25,679 bases of DNA. It comes from an uncultured Prevotella sp. (GTDB taxonomy: Bacteria > Bacteroidota > Bacteroidia > Bacteroidales > Bacteroidaceae). The translations under genes were made by a program, and so were the position numbers. Location of the stretch: positions 1 through 25,679 of the forward strand of contig CALEKA010000035.1 of the NCBI GenBank assembly GCA_937898715.1. Reading direction: 5' to 3'. Positions 8,068-16,223 of this stretch are shown one piece after another. Position 1 is the stretch's first letter. The number at the start of each line of letters is the position of its first letter. The notes beneath the pieces were generated by a model. It was not told the DNA's origin. It saw only the letters and a program-made list of their open reading frames with translations, and searched no databases.

Positions 8068-9690
8068 TTATTGTGCGTTTCCGTATAACTTTTCCTTGAG
8101 TTCCTTCACGCGTTCATCGTGAATATAGTCTTCGTAGGTCATGAGTTTGTCAATGCTTCCATTGGGTGTCAACTCAATGATGCGGTTGGCAATGGTATTG
8201 ATAAATTCATGGTCGTGGCTTGAGAAGAGGATGTTGCCTTTGTAAAGTTTCAAGTTGTTGTTGAATGCTTGAATACTTTCCATATCGAGGTGATTGGTCG
8301 GTGTGTCGAGGATTAAGCAGTTGGCATTTTTCAATTGCATACGTGCAATCATGCAACGCATCTTTTCACCACCAGAGAGTACGTTTACCTTCTTCAGTAT
8401 GTCTTCATCCTTGAAAAGCATACGTCCGAGGAATGCCTTGAAGTATACTTCATTGCCCTCTCCGTATTGACTCAACCAGTCGAGCATGTTCATGTCGGTG
8501 TTGAAGAATGAAGTGTTGTCGAGAGGCAAGTAAGCGGTCGTAATGGTAACACCCCATTTGTAGCTACCCGAAGCGGGCTTTGCGTTGCCATTGATAATCT
8601 CAAATAAGGCTGTCATGGCGCGAGGATCATGGCTGAGAAATACGATCTTCTCGCCTTTCTCTACGGTGAAGTTTAGGCGATCGAAGAGAACTGTACCATC
8701 GTCGAGTGTGGCCTTTAAGTCCTTCACTTCGAGTATTTGATTGCCAGGCTCTCTGTCCATCTGGAAGATAATGCCAGGGTATTTACGAGTAGAAGGCTTA
8801 ATTTCTTCCACGTTGAGCTTTTCAAGCATCTTCTTACGGCTTGTGGTCTGTTTGCTCTTTGCCACATTGGCAGAGAATCGACGAATAAACTCTTCCAATT
8901 CTTTCTTCTTCTCTTCGGCCTTTTGCTTTTGGTTCTGAGCTTGACGCAAAGCGAGCTGTGAAGATTCGTACCAGAAAGAGTAGTTACCTGAGAACAAGGT
9001 TACCTTGCCAAAGTCGATATCTACGGTGTGTGTACACACTTGGTCCAGGAAGTGGCGGTCGTGGCTTACTACGAGTACAGTGTGTTCGAAGTTGCCGAGA
9101 TATTCTTCGAGCCATTCTACGGTTTCGAGGTCGAGGTCATTGGTAGGCTCATCGAGCAACAAGTTGTCTGGTTCACCGAAGAGAGCCTGTGCTAACATGA
9201 CACGTACCTTCTCTTTACCGCTGAGTTCACCCATCAATTTTCCGTGCAGCTTCTCTTTGATGCCTAATCCGCTCAGCAAGGTGGCTGCATCGTTTTCAGC
9301 AGTATAACCTCCCATCTGTGCAAACTTGTCTTCAAGTTCTGCCACTTTGATGCCATCTTCGTCAGAGAAGTCGGGTTTAGAATACAGTTCATTCCTCTCC
9401 TGCATGACCTTCCACATGGTAGTATGGCCCATAAGCACCGTATCAAGTACGGTATATTCGTCATACTTGAAGTGGTCCTGGCTCAGGACGGAGAGACGTT
9501 CGCCTGGTCCCATTTCAACCTTACCCTTGTTGGGCTCCAATTCACCAGAGATGGCCTTGAGAAGGGTTGACTTACCAGCACCATTGGCACCGATGATGCC
9601 ATAGATGTTGCCGTTGGTGAATTTCATGTTGACGTCTTGGTAAAGGATGCGCTTGCCAAACTGAATGGCTAAGTTTGAAACGGTAATCAT
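8068..9690 (-). CDS. ABC-F ATPase, YbiT-like, with a degenerate second nucleotide-binding domain
   Basis: This soluble protein (540 aa) has two ATP-binding domains joined by a charged linker (about 250-300) and no membrane segments. That is typical of ABC-F translation factors, and the sequence follows E. coli YbiT closely. Domain 1 has Walker A GANGAGKST (34-42) and Walker B LLLDEPTNDLD (177-187), but signature LSGKEK (156-161). Domain 2 keeps LSGGEK (438-443), yet its P-loop region reads LSHDPRAMTA (352-361), without the GxxxxGK(S/T) lysine. Its Walker B reads LILDTPTNHLD (459-469), with Thr463 replacing the catalytic Glu. Only one composite ATP site looks active. YbiT-like is my best assignment; a role at the ribosome is inferred from the family. 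Confidence 0.93.
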   Translation of the reverse strand: MITVSNLAIQFGKRILYQDVNMKFTNGNIYGIIGANGAGKSTLLKAISGELEPNKGKVEMGPGERLSVLSQDHFKYDEYTVLDTVLMGHTTMWKVMQERNELYSKPDFSDEDGIKVAELEDKFAQMGGYTAENDAATLLSGLGIKEKLHGKLMGELSGKEKVRVMLAQALFGEPDNLLLDEPTNDLDLETVEWLEEYLGNFEHTVLVVSHDRHFLDQVCTHTVDIDFGKVTLFSGNYSFWYESSQLALRQAQNQKQKAEEKKKELEEFIRRFSANVAKSKQTTSRKKMLEKLNVEEIKPSTRKYPGIIFQMDREPGNQILEVKDLKATLDDGTVLFDRLNFTVEKGEKIVFLSHDPRAMTALFEIINGNAKPASGSYKWGVTITTAYLPLDNTSFFNTDMNMLDWLSQYGEGNEVYFKAFLGRMLFKDEDILKKVNVLSGGEKMRCMIARMQLKNANCLILDTPTNHLDMESIQAFNNNLKLYKGNILFSSHDHEFINTIANRIIELTPNGSIDKLMTYEDYIHDERVKELKEKLYGNAQ

Positions 9691-9736
9691 ATATCTTTTT
9701 TCGTATTTGTTGTCTGTTGTTGATTAAGAAACGCTG

Positions 9737-9744
9737 CAAAGTTA
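9737..9744 (-). promoter_or_regulatory. -7 element upstream of the ABC-F gene
   Basis: Minus-strand TAACTTTG matches TAnnTTTG, about 47 nt before the start codon. No TTG lies at the expected 17-23 nt upstream; the nearest is only about 12 nt away. The promoter is therefore plausible but incomplete. Confidence 0.5.
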
Positions 9745-9751
9745 CTCATTT

Positions 9752-10429
9752 TTAGGCAAACGGAGTGCTTTTGCAGCAAGTAAGTACGCAATGTGGCAGG
9801 GCTTCGAAGTGTACGAATAGTTCTTCTTTGATGGAGCGAACTTTAGCTTTGAGTTCCTGCTTTGTGTTGAAGGAGATGGCAATGTCTTCTTTAAACGAGA
9901 GTCCTGGCTGATCTACGTATTTGTAGATAGCCTCTTTGGCACTCCATAATAAGGTTGCATTCTTTTCGGGGGAACAAAGTAAGGCGGAAGAGTCGTTAAG
10001 TAGCAACTGTTCTTCTTTGTTTAGAAACATGTTGATCAATTTGAGCGCTTTGTTGCCCCATTGCTCTACGTCCATGCCATGCTTCTCTTTAGAAAGGCTT
10101 ATGGCGTAGATGTCTTTGGTGTGGGATATGCTTAGTTCTGCCAATCCTGAAGTAAGCAGCGGACGTCCTGTCTCTAAATAATGGATTTCACTTTGATCAT
10201 CTAATAGTTGTTGGAGCAGGATTCTAATGGAAATGCGTTCTATGTATCTTTTGCCATGGAAGCGACATAGATCATCATTGCCTTTGTCGGGCAGGGTGGC
10301 TGATTGGTAAAGCTCATTGAGTACTTTCGCTTCTAAATGGTGCTCCCAAATGTAGATGTTTATATCAGGTTGTATGGAGTAGGGAGGAACGTTTATGTCA
10401 TTCCCTATATAGGAGGCCAGCTTAAGCAT
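9752..10429 (-). CDS. 4'-phosphopantetheinyl transferase superfamily protein
   Basis: The family moves the phosphopantetheine arm of CoA onto a serine of a carrier protein. The 225-aa, Sfp-like length matches. Key motifs are GRPLL (88-92), ISHT (101-104), GMDVEQW with metal ligands Asp120 and Glu122, and WSAKEAIYK (162-170) with Glu166 and Lys170. It follows ssb but is separated from it by a hairpin terminator. No carrier protein or polyketide/peptide synthase is nearby, so the target is unknown; fatty-acid ACP is the default guess. Outside the core motifs the sequence looks diverged. Confidence 0.88.
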   Translation of the reverse strand: MLKLASYIGNDINVPPYSIQPDINIYIWEHHLEAKVLNELYQSATLPDKGNDDLCRFHGKRYIERISIRILLQQLLDDQSEIHYLETGRPLLTSGLAELSISHTKDIYAISLSKEKHGMDVEQWGNKALKLINMFLNKEEQLLLNDSSALLCSPEKNATLLWSAKEAIYKYVDQPGLSFKEDIAISFNTKQELKAKVRSIKEELFVHFEALPHCVLTCCKSTPFA

Positions 10430-10439
10430 ATCTTTTCAT

Positions 10440-10494
10440 TAAAAAGACGTGTAACACGCTGAACTCTTTCAGTCATTCGTGTTTACACGTCTTT
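10440..10494 (-). terminator. Terminator after ssb
   Basis: A 12-bp perfect outer stem (10443-10454 with 10483-10494) continues into an inner CACG/CGTG pairing and a small CTGA/TCAG hairpin. On the minus strand it is followed by a five-base T run. It begins 8 nt after the ssb stop codon. Confidence 0.85.
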
Positions 10495-10501
10495 GAGTCT
10501 C

Positions 10502-10954
10502 TTAAAAAGGACATTTAGAAGGAGCACCATCGGAGGATGATTTCCCAGTTTCGGCATTGCTACTTGTTGGAGGGAATGGTGTCGCGGGAGTGGACTGTTG
10601 TGATGGTGTAGTGCTCTGACTGCGTGGCGTGAGCATCTCCATGTTGGTAGCCCATATCTCAGCTACTTTGTGAGTTAATCCCTTTTTATCGGTATAGCTT
10701 CTGTAGCGCAACTCTCCTTCAATGTAGAGTTTGTCGCCTTTGTGTACGTAGCGTTCTGCCACTTCTGCCAATCTTCTCCAGAGGCAGATGTTGTGCCACT
10801 CTGTCCTTTCGGGAACGTTTGTCCCATTGGGTAGTGTGTATCCAGGAGTACTTGTAGCCAAAGCAATTTGTGCTGTACATACTCCGCTATCAATGTAGCG
10901 AATATCTGGATCTTTGCCTACGTTGCCAATAAGCATTACTTTGTTTAGCGACAT
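10502..10954 (-). CDS. ssb: Single-stranded DNA-binding protein
   Basis: SSB coats single-stranded DNA in replication, recombination and repair. The N-terminal OB fold (about residues 1-110) starts MSLNKVMLIGNVGKDP and contains WHNICLWRRLAEVAERYVHKGDKLYIEGEL, typical of SSB. A Ser/Thr/Pro-rich linker follows. The tail ends APSKCPF: the terminal Pro-Phe is kept, but the acidic run of the usual DD(I/L)PF tip is absent. It lies 20 nt after the DUF4293 gene and is probably the last gene of the bamD-rpoZ operon. A second SSB elsewhere in the genome is possible. Confidence 0.94.
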   Translation of the reverse strand: MSLNKVMLIGNVGKDPDIRYIDSGVCTAQIALATSTPGYTLPNGTNVPERTEWHNICLWRRLAEVAERYVHKGDKLYIEGELRYRSYTDKKGLTHKVAEIWATNMEMLTPRSQSTTPSQQSTPATPFPPTSSNAETGKSSSDGAPSKCPF

Positions 10955-10974
10955 ACTTCTAACTTTGTATAGAG

Positions 10975-11433
10975 TTATCTAATGCGGTCGGCTGCTCTTA
11001 CCAAAGCATCATCGTGCTTGATGGCTTTTCGGGCCAAGAATAAGACGATTAATGATACGAGAGGGAATAAGCATCCAATCTCAAAGTGCAAATCTGTGTT
11101 AGTGCGTGATTTCACAGAGAATGCATAGCAGACAAGAGCCACGTACCAAAGGATGTTGGCAAATATGGCCCAATTGGTGAGTCTCACTTGCTTCTTGCGG
11201 TTCTTAAAGGTAAAGATGCTCACAAGAGCAAGCACGATGACCGCGATTCCCCACACGGCTAAGCCGTAAGGATGTCTTCCAGTCATCTCTGCAAGCTGCG
11301 CGCCATCATAGCCTACATTGTTCATCGAGAACCATTTGTTACCGCATGTAAAGAGGACCAATGGTACGAAGAATGGAAATGCAGAAAAGGCTGCTGCGAG
11401 AGCAAGATAGATGCTTTGAATGCGCTGTATCAT
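10975..11433 (-). CDS. DUF4293 family inner-membrane protein
   Basis: The 152-aa protein has about four hydrophobic segments, near residues 7-30, 55-77, 86-107 and 118-134, consistent with an inner-membrane location. The opening MIQRIQSIYLALA and the closing RKAIKHDDALVRAADRIR are what I associate with the Bacteroidota family DUF4293, whose function is unknown. Its start codon overlaps the rpoZ stop by four bases, so the two are translationally coupled. Its constant company with the omega subunit is suggestive but does not define a function. Confidence 0.85.
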   Translation of the reverse strand: MIQRIQSIYLALAAAFSAFPFFVPLVLFTCGNKWFSMNNVGYDGAQLAEMTGRHPYGLAVWGIAVIVLALVSIFTFKNRKKQVRLTNWAIFANILWYVALVCYAFSVKSRTNTDLHFEIGCLFPLVSLIVLFLARKAIKHDDALVRAADRIR

Positions 11434-11774
11434 GCTTCAGTGTTCAGATTGTCCTTGCTCTTGGCAGGATTACGGAAATAGATGTTGTGATGCAGAAACT
11501 CGTCTGCAGCGATGAGCGTAGGCTTGGGGAGCTTTTCGTAGTAACGTGAGATTTCTATCTGTTCGCGGTTTTCGAAAGTCTCTTCCAAGTTGTCGTTGGT
11601 CGAAGCAAATTCCTTTAGTTTCTTTGAAAGGTCTTCCTTCATCTGTACGGCAATTTGGTTGGCACGCTTCGACATAATTACCACGCTTTCGTAGATGTTG
11701 TTTGTTCCTTCACAAAAGTCCATCAAGTTGTGGGTAACTGTGTTGGTAGGTGCTTTGCTCTTCTTGTAATCCAT
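11430..11774 (-). CDS. rpoZ: DNA-directed RNA polymerase omega subunit, Bacteroidota type
   Basis: This small subunit (114 aa) helps fold and hold the beta' chain. The core NTVTHNLMDFCEGTNNIYE followed by SVVIMSKRANQIAVQMKEDL matches the Rpb6/omega fold as found in Bacteroidota, where the protein is longer than in E. coli and ends in a charged tail. It lies between bamD (50 nt upstream) and the DUF4293 gene (4-nt overlap). A TATATA-containing leader sits directly before the start codon. Confidence 0.9.
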   Translation of the reverse strand: MDYKKSKAPTNTVTHNLMDFCEGTNNIYESVVIMSKRANQIAVQMKEDLSKKLKEFASTNDNLEETFENREQIEISRYYEKLPKPTLIAADEFLHHNIYFRNPAKSKDNLNTEA

Positions 11775-11824
11775 TGTATATAATGTTTGATTATTTTTTT
11801 ATTGAGTGATTTCTTCGACCGTCT

Positions 11825-12688
11825 TTATTTAGAGGTCTCGCTTTCGGCGGGGAGAGTAGTATCTTCGTCTGTTGTAGTCACATATTTCTGTGCTTTTGCA
11901 AACAGGCTTTTAGCTTCCTTCATATACTTCGATTCGGGATATTCCGTTACGAATCCGTAGTATTCGTCGATAGCGTTGTGGTATCTTTCTTCCTTCTTCG
12001 CTTCTACGCTAAATTGTGCCAATTGGAATTTGGCTCGCAGAATCAGGATGGCAAAGTCTTCGCGCTTTGTGGTATAGGGATAGTCCTTAATGGCATTTTC
12101 GGCAGTAACGATGCAAGCGCCGTAGTTACCATTCGTGCCGTTGCCAATATAGGTACCCAAATCGTAGTAGAGCTTTGCAGAGAGATATTCCTTTTCTACA
12201 AGTTTGTCTTGTAGCTTGAAGATAAGTTCTTGTGCTTTGGGGCGCAGTCGGCTTCCAGGAAAGTTTTCAATGAAGTTCTGAAACTCTGTTACAGCTTCAA
12301 ATGTATCTGTCTGATCAAGCTTAGGCTCGGGAGTCATTTGGTATAAAGCATAGCCACAGTTGAAGCGAGCTTCCTCTACATATTTGCCTCTCGGATAAGT
12401 CTGATAGTACTTTTTGAAAATGGTCGATGCAGCGCTGTAGGCACGTGCTTTCAAATTGCACATGCCAGAGAGATAGAGCGATTCTTCTCCCTGGTCTGTA
12501 CCCTTAAGCACTGATAATACATCTTGCAACAATTGTGCTGCACGATTGTATTGACCTTCGGCATAGTATTGCTTGGCACACTCATATTTATATATGTAGT
12601 CCTGCGTCTTGACTATCCTGTTGTAGTCAGCGCACGACGCCGAGAGCAATGCCGCACAGCAAAATAGTATGAGGTGTATTTTCTTCAT
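11825..12688 (-). CDS. bamD: Outer membrane assembly lipoprotein BamD
   Basis: BamD is the essential lipoprotein partner of BamA that inserts beta-barrels into the outer membrane. The N-terminus has a lipoprotein signal, LLSASC, with Cys19 as the expected lipidated residue. Tetratricopeptide-like repeats follow, including YYAEGQYNRAAQLLQDV, YQTYPRGKYVEEARF and NFPGSRLRPKAQELIFKL. Length (287 aa) is normal for Bacteroidota. The C-terminal tail is acidic and Ser/Thr-rich. It is probably the first gene of bamD-rpoZ-DUF4293-ssb, with its own promoter at 12705-12737. Confidence 0.93.
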   Translation of the reverse strand: MKKIHLILFCCAALLSASCADYNRIVKTQDYIYKYECAKQYYAEGQYNRAAQLLQDVLSVLKGTDQGEESLYLSGMCNLKARAYSAASTIFKKYYQTYPRGKYVEEARFNCGYALYQMTPEPKLDQTDTFEAVTEFQNFIENFPGSRLRPKAQELIFKLQDKLVEKEYLSAKLYYDLGTYIGNGTNGNYGACIVTAENAIKDYPYTTKREDFAILILRAKFQLAQFSVEAKKEERYHNAIDEYYGFVTEYPESKYMKEAKSLFAKAQKYVTTTDEDTTLPAESETSK

Positions 12689-12704
12689 AATCCAAATTTG
12701 GATG

Positions 12705-12737
12705 CAAAGTTATAAAATAATCTCATGACAACCACAA
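12705..12737 (-). promoter_or_regulatory. bamD promoter
   Basis: Minus-strand TAACTTTG (12705-12712) fits TAnnTTTG and lies 16 nt before the start codon. TTG triplets occur 22 nt (12735-12737) and 16 nt (12729-12731) upstream of it, so a -33 element is available. Confidence 0.65.
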
Positions 12738-12745
12738 CGTTTCGT

Positions 12746-12765
12746 GCGTTTTTATTATAAAACGC
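12746..12765 (-). terminator. Possible weak terminator after prfC
   Basis: GCGTTTT (12746-12752) pairs with AAAACGC (12759-12765), a short 7-bp stem in the 139-nt gap between prfC and bamD. No long U-run follows, so this is only a candidate. Confidence 0.3.
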
Positions 12766-12827
12766 TTCAGATTTGTATGGCATATGCACGTACTCTTCTT
12801 TAGAAACGCTTCAATGCATGCACTGTG

Positions 12828-14396
12828 TTAGAACTCGCTGGTAAAGTGGAACTTAATATGTTCGAAGTCTTGCTGTGCCATCTGCAGTACGTAGCCAGAG
12901 TCGGCAAGGAATACATCTCGTCCGTCGCGATCTTTTGCCATGTACTGATACTTGCGCTTCTTGAAGTTCTCAAGTTCGGCTTCATCGTCGCTCTCTATCC
13001 AGCAGGCTTTGTAGAGATGGATGGGTTCCCAACGGCATTTGGCGTTGTACTCATTCTCTAAGCGGTACTGAATTACTTCAAACTGCAGTTGTCCTACCGT
13101 TCCGATAATCTTTCGGCCATTGAATTGGTTGATAAAGAGCTGTGCCACGCCTTCGTCCATCAGTTGCTCTATACCCTTGTTGAGTTGCTTTGTCTTCATG
13201 GGGTCGGCATTTTCGATGTATTTGAACATCTCTGGTGAGAATGAGGGCAGTCCGCGGAAGTGAAGTTGTTCGCCTTCGGTTAGTGTATCGCCAATCTTGA
13301 AGATACCATTGTCGGGTAGACCTACGATGTCGCCAGCCCATGCTTCGTCAATCGTGCTCTTGCGTTGGGCCATGAATTGAGTGGGAGAGGAGAATCGCAC
13401 GGTCTTGCCGTTGCGCACATGCAGGTAAGGCTTGTTGCGTTCAAACTTTCCTGAGCACACTTTGCAGAAGGCGATGCACGAACGATGGTTGGGGTCGATG
13501 TTGGCTGTAATCTTGAAGATGAAGCCTGTAAACTTCGGCTCATCGGGGTTGACTGTACGTTCTTCAGCAACGGTGGGGCGAGGATAGGGGGCAATCTTTA
13601 CGAAGCAGTCGAGTAGTTCCTTTACACCAAAGTTGTTGAGTGCCGAACCGAAGAATACGGGGGCTACGTCGGCACTTAAATAATCGTCTTGGTTGAATTC
13701 GGGATATACACCATCTACCAGTTCCAAGTCTTCTCGCAGCTGAGCAGCATCGCTATCGCCCACGTGGTTTTCGAGTTCTTCGCTATTAATATCTACTGCT
13801 ACTTTCTCTGTCACTTTTTGCTTGTCGGCGGCAAAGAGGTTGAGTTGTTGCTCATAGATGTTGTATACGCCCTTAAAGCGTGAACCCTGATTGATTGGCC
13901 AAGAAAGAGGACGTACTTTGATCTGAAGTTCCTGCTCCAATTCGTCAAGGAGGTCGAAGGGATTCTTACCTTCGCGGTCCATCTTATTGATGAAGATGAT
14001 CACAGGCGTTTTGCGCATACGGCATACCGTCATCAACTTTCTTGTCTGAGCCTCCACACCCTTTGCACTATCTACTACGATGATAGCAGAGTCTACAGCT
14101 GTCAGTGTGCGGAAGGTGTCTTCGGCAAAGTCTTGGTGACCCGGAGTATCCAAAATGTTGACTTTGTAGCCTTCGTAGTCAAACTCCATTACAGAGGTTG
14201 TGACGGAGATACCACGTTGCTTTTCTATCTCCATCCAGTCGGATGTGGCAGTCTTCTTAATCTTATTGTTTTTGACAGCGCCTGCCACTTGTATCTGGCC
14301 ACCAAACAAGAGGAGTTTCTCGGTCAGTGTAGTCTTACCAGCGTCAGGGTGTGATATAATGGCGAATGTGCGTCTGCGTGCAATTTCTTGGTTCAT
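12828..14396 (-). CDS. prfC: Peptide chain release factor 3
   Basis: RF3 is a GTPase that recycles class-I release factors from the ribosome after termination. G-domain motifs are HPDAGKTT (G1, 16-23), DTPGHQDF (G3, 83-90) and NKMD (G4, 137-140). The switch region EKQRGISVTTSV and the C-terminal domains complete a normal 522-aa protein. It follows rfbD after 183 nt; that gap holds octamer-like repeats, a weak hairpin and a TATATATA tract 9-17 nt before the start. It ends 139 nt before bamD. Confidence 0.97.
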   Translation of the reverse strand: MNQEIARRRTFAIISHPDAGKTTLTEKLLLFGGQIQVAGAVKNNKIKKTATSDWMEIEKQRGISVTTSVMEFDYEGYKVNILDTPGHQDFAEDTFRTLTAVDSAIIVVDSAKGVEAQTRKLMTVCRMRKTPVIIFINKMDREGKNPFDLLDELEQELQIKVRPLSWPINQGSRFKGVYNIYEQQLNLFAADKQKVTEKVAVDINSEELENHVGDSDAAQLREDLELVDGVYPEFNQDDYLSADVAPVFFGSALNNFGVKELLDCFVKIAPYPRPTVAEERTVNPDEPKFTGFIFKITANIDPNHRSCIAFCKVCSGKFERNKPYLHVRNGKTVRFSSPTQFMAQRKSTIDEAWAGDIVGLPDNGIFKIGDTLTEGEQLHFRGLPSFSPEMFKYIENADPMKTKQLNKGIEQLMDEGVAQLFINQFNGRKIIGTVGQLQFEVIQYRLENEYNAKCRWEPIHLYKACWIESDDEAELENFKKRKYQYMAKDRDGRDVFLADSGYVLQMAQQDFEHIKFHFTSEF

Positions 14397-14535
14397 CAGA
14401 GCGTGTATATATAATAATGAGTATTGAGTGGAGGGGGAGAGAAGATGAGAGGGTGTAATGGGTGGAATGGACGATGAAGAGCATGTACGTTTTGCATGAA
14501 CGTATGTTTCCCAAAATGCAATCTCACCCAGCTTA

Positions 14536-14577
14536 CTCGTAAACTTGTCAACCTATCAGGCTCGTTGTCCTGTTAGG
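14536..14577. repeat. Short octamer-phased repeat and weak hairpin between rfbD and prfC
   Basis: CTCGTAAA, CTTGTCAA and CCTATCAG follow one another without gaps (14536-14559). CCTATCAGG (14552-14560) then pairs imperfectly with CCTGTTAGG (14569-14577). It could weakly terminate rfbD. The octamers resemble those at 16224-16352 and 22721-22846. Confidence 0.4.
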
Positions 14578-14579
14578 CA

Positions 14580-15434
14580 TTACAATTTCTTTATGCATTC
14601 CTTGAGTGCATCTTCCCACCAGCGGATGTCGATGCCGAATGTATTCTTAATCTTCGATTTGTCGAGCACCGAGTAGTGTGGGCGCTTAGCTGGCACGGGG
14701 TATTCTTCCGTGTGGATGGGAGATACTTGGCAATTGTCAATGCCTTCTATCTTGTGGATGGCTTTCGTGAAGTCGTACCAAGAGCATACACCTTCATTGG
14801 TGAAATGGTATACCCCGGGCACGATACCTTGTTCTACAATCTGCATAATAGCACGAGCTAAGTCGCGAGCATAGGTGGGAGAGCCGATCTGGTCGAACAC
14901 CACGCCGAGTTTGTCGCGTTCCTTTCCCAAGCGAATCATGGTCTTGACGAAATTGTTGCCAAACGTGGAGTAGAGCCAAGCAGTGCGAATCACCATAGAT
15001 CCTGCACACGAACGTATCACGTTCTCTTCGCCTGCCAATTTCGTGCGGCCATAGACTGTCTGTGGGTTGGTAGGGTCTTCTTCTTTGTAAGGAGTGCATC
15101 CTGTGCCGTCAAACACGTAGTCGGTCGAGACTTGTATCATCGTTCCGCCTACAGAGGCTACAGCTTCTGCTAAGTAACCAGGAGCTTTGTTGTTGAGCAA
15201 GTCGCAGAGTTCTTCATTCTCCTCAGCCTTGTCTACAGCGGTGAATGCGGCGCAGTTGATCACCACGCTGATGTGGTGCTGCTCTATGTAGTTGTACACG
15301 GCCTTGCGGTCGGTAATGTCGAGTTCTTCTTTATCGGTGAAATGAAACTCGCAGTCGTCCTCGTACTTGGGTGCTAAGAGTTGGATTTCGTTACCGAGCT
15401 GACCGTTGCAGCCGGTCACAAGTATTTGTTTCAT
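14580..15434 (-). CDS. rfbD: dTDP-4-dehydrorhamnose reductase
   Basis: The enzyme makes the last step of dTDP-L-rhamnose synthesis, NAD(P)H-dependent reduction at C4. GCNGQLGNE is the Rossmann nucleotide loop, STDYVFDG and the YGRTK catalytic Tyr/Lys pair identify the extended SDR family, and GSPTYARDLA is typical of RfbD. The reading frame is open to 15590, but its first 52 codons run through an inverted repeat and do not resemble the family. I place the start at 15434 (MKQILVTGCNGQLG), giving 284 aa. rfbABC are not in the window. Neighbours are DUF4924 upstream and prfC downstream. Confidence 0.94.
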   Translation of the reverse strand: MKQILVTGCNGQLGNEIQLLAPKYEDDCEFHFTDKEELDITDRKAVYNYIEQHHISVVINCAAFTAVDKAEENEELCDLLNNKAPGYLAEAVASVGGTMIQVSTDYVFDGTGCTPYKEEDPTNPQTVYGRTKLAGEENVIRSCAGSMVIRTAWLYSTFGNNFVKTMIRLGKERDKLGVVFDQIGSPTYARDLARAIMQIVEQGIVPGVYHFTNEGVCSWYDFTKAIHKIEGIDNCQVSPIHTEEYPVPAKRPHYSVLDKSKIKNTFGIDIRWWEDALKECIKKL

Positions 15435-15490
15435 TTTCTGTCTTATATATAATAAGGTGTATGCTAATAGGGTGGAAGAACGTATTCTGC

Positions 15491-15593
15491 TCTGTGGGCG
15501 ACGCGTCTCGCGTCGGCATCCGCTATGGTTAGAACGTGCCTTCAATATCATGAACTTTCTACTTGTGCCGACGCGAGACGCGTCGCCCACAGA
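15491..15593. repeat. Perfect 28-bp inverted repeat, REP/MITE-like
   Basis: Arms 15491-15518 and 15566-15593 are perfectly complementary over 28 bp, with a 47-nt spacer. The arms contain GGGCGACGCGTCTCGCGTCG, which itself has CG-rich internal symmetry. No T-run follows, so it is unlike a classical terminator. It fills the 202-nt gap between the DUF4924 gene and rfbD. It may be a REP-like or miniature mobile element; no transposase is nearby. Confidence 0.85.
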
Positions 15594-15636
15594 ATGGGTT
15601 CATTGCAGATTGGGGCACTACAGGATTAGTCCGAAT

Positions 15637-16203
15637 TTAGTCGAAGTCGATTGGCTCTTCTTTGTCTTTGAAGTAGTAATCCGACAATTGGCCGAGTAGG
15701 GTAGAAATGTCTTTTGCTGCTTTCTCTGTGCCTTCAGAAACGGTCTTTTTCTGTAAGCGTAGCATCATTACGCCATAGAGTATATCGAAGCAAGTCTGAA
15801 GTTCTGGCTCATCTTCTGAAGATCCATCGGCATGGGCCTGCTTGTTTTTACTTCTTAGCTCTACGATATAGGGCAGTACCTTGTAGTACATCTCTCGGTA
15901 GTAAGGAAACTTGGGCGAGTGTAGCAACTTCTGATTGAGCTCGGTCAGCCCTGCCAGAATGTTCTGACAGATCTGTAAGTGTCCATGCTGCATCTTGCCT
16001 TCGCTTCGCATCATCTCGCAGAGGTCGGCGTACCATTGCTCTGTTTGTTTACGTTTCTCCTCAGAGAGATTGAAGCGTGAGATGTATTCCGTGCTAATTC
16101 TTTCTGCATCACAACCATAGGCGCGGATAAGATCCTCCACTTGCCACATGTAAAGCAGGTATTCTGCACGGTTGGATTGCTTCAGTTTGTCTGCTATAAT
16201 CAT
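15637..16203 (-). CDS. DUF4924 family protein
   Basis: The 188-aa protein starts MIIADKLKQSNRAEYLLYMWQVEDLIRAYG, the conserved opening I associate with DUF4924, a family seen in Bacteroidota with no known function. It is predicted soluble and largely helical, rich in Glu/Lys and Tyr, and has no signal peptide or membrane segment. It sits between the LysE-type gene and rfbD, a gene order I recall from other Bacteroidales. That suggests co-transcription but not a role. A TATATA tract precedes the start. Confidence 0.82.
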   Translation of the reverse strand: MIIADKLKQSNRAEYLLYMWQVEDLIRAYGCDAERISTEYISRFNLSEEKRKQTEQWYADLCEMMRSEGKMQHGHLQICQNILAGLTELNQKLLHSPKFPYYREMYYKVLPYIVELRSKNKQAHADGSSEDEPELQTCFDILYGVMMLRLQKKTVSEGTEKAAKDISTLLGQLSDYYFKDKEEPIDFD

Positions 16204-16223
16204 GCTGTCGTATATATGTGTGT

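Noticed and set aside
15435..15590. N-terminal extension of rfbD
   Set aside because: These 52 codons run through the perfect inverted repeat and do not resemble RfbD; the family start MKQILVTG is at 15434.
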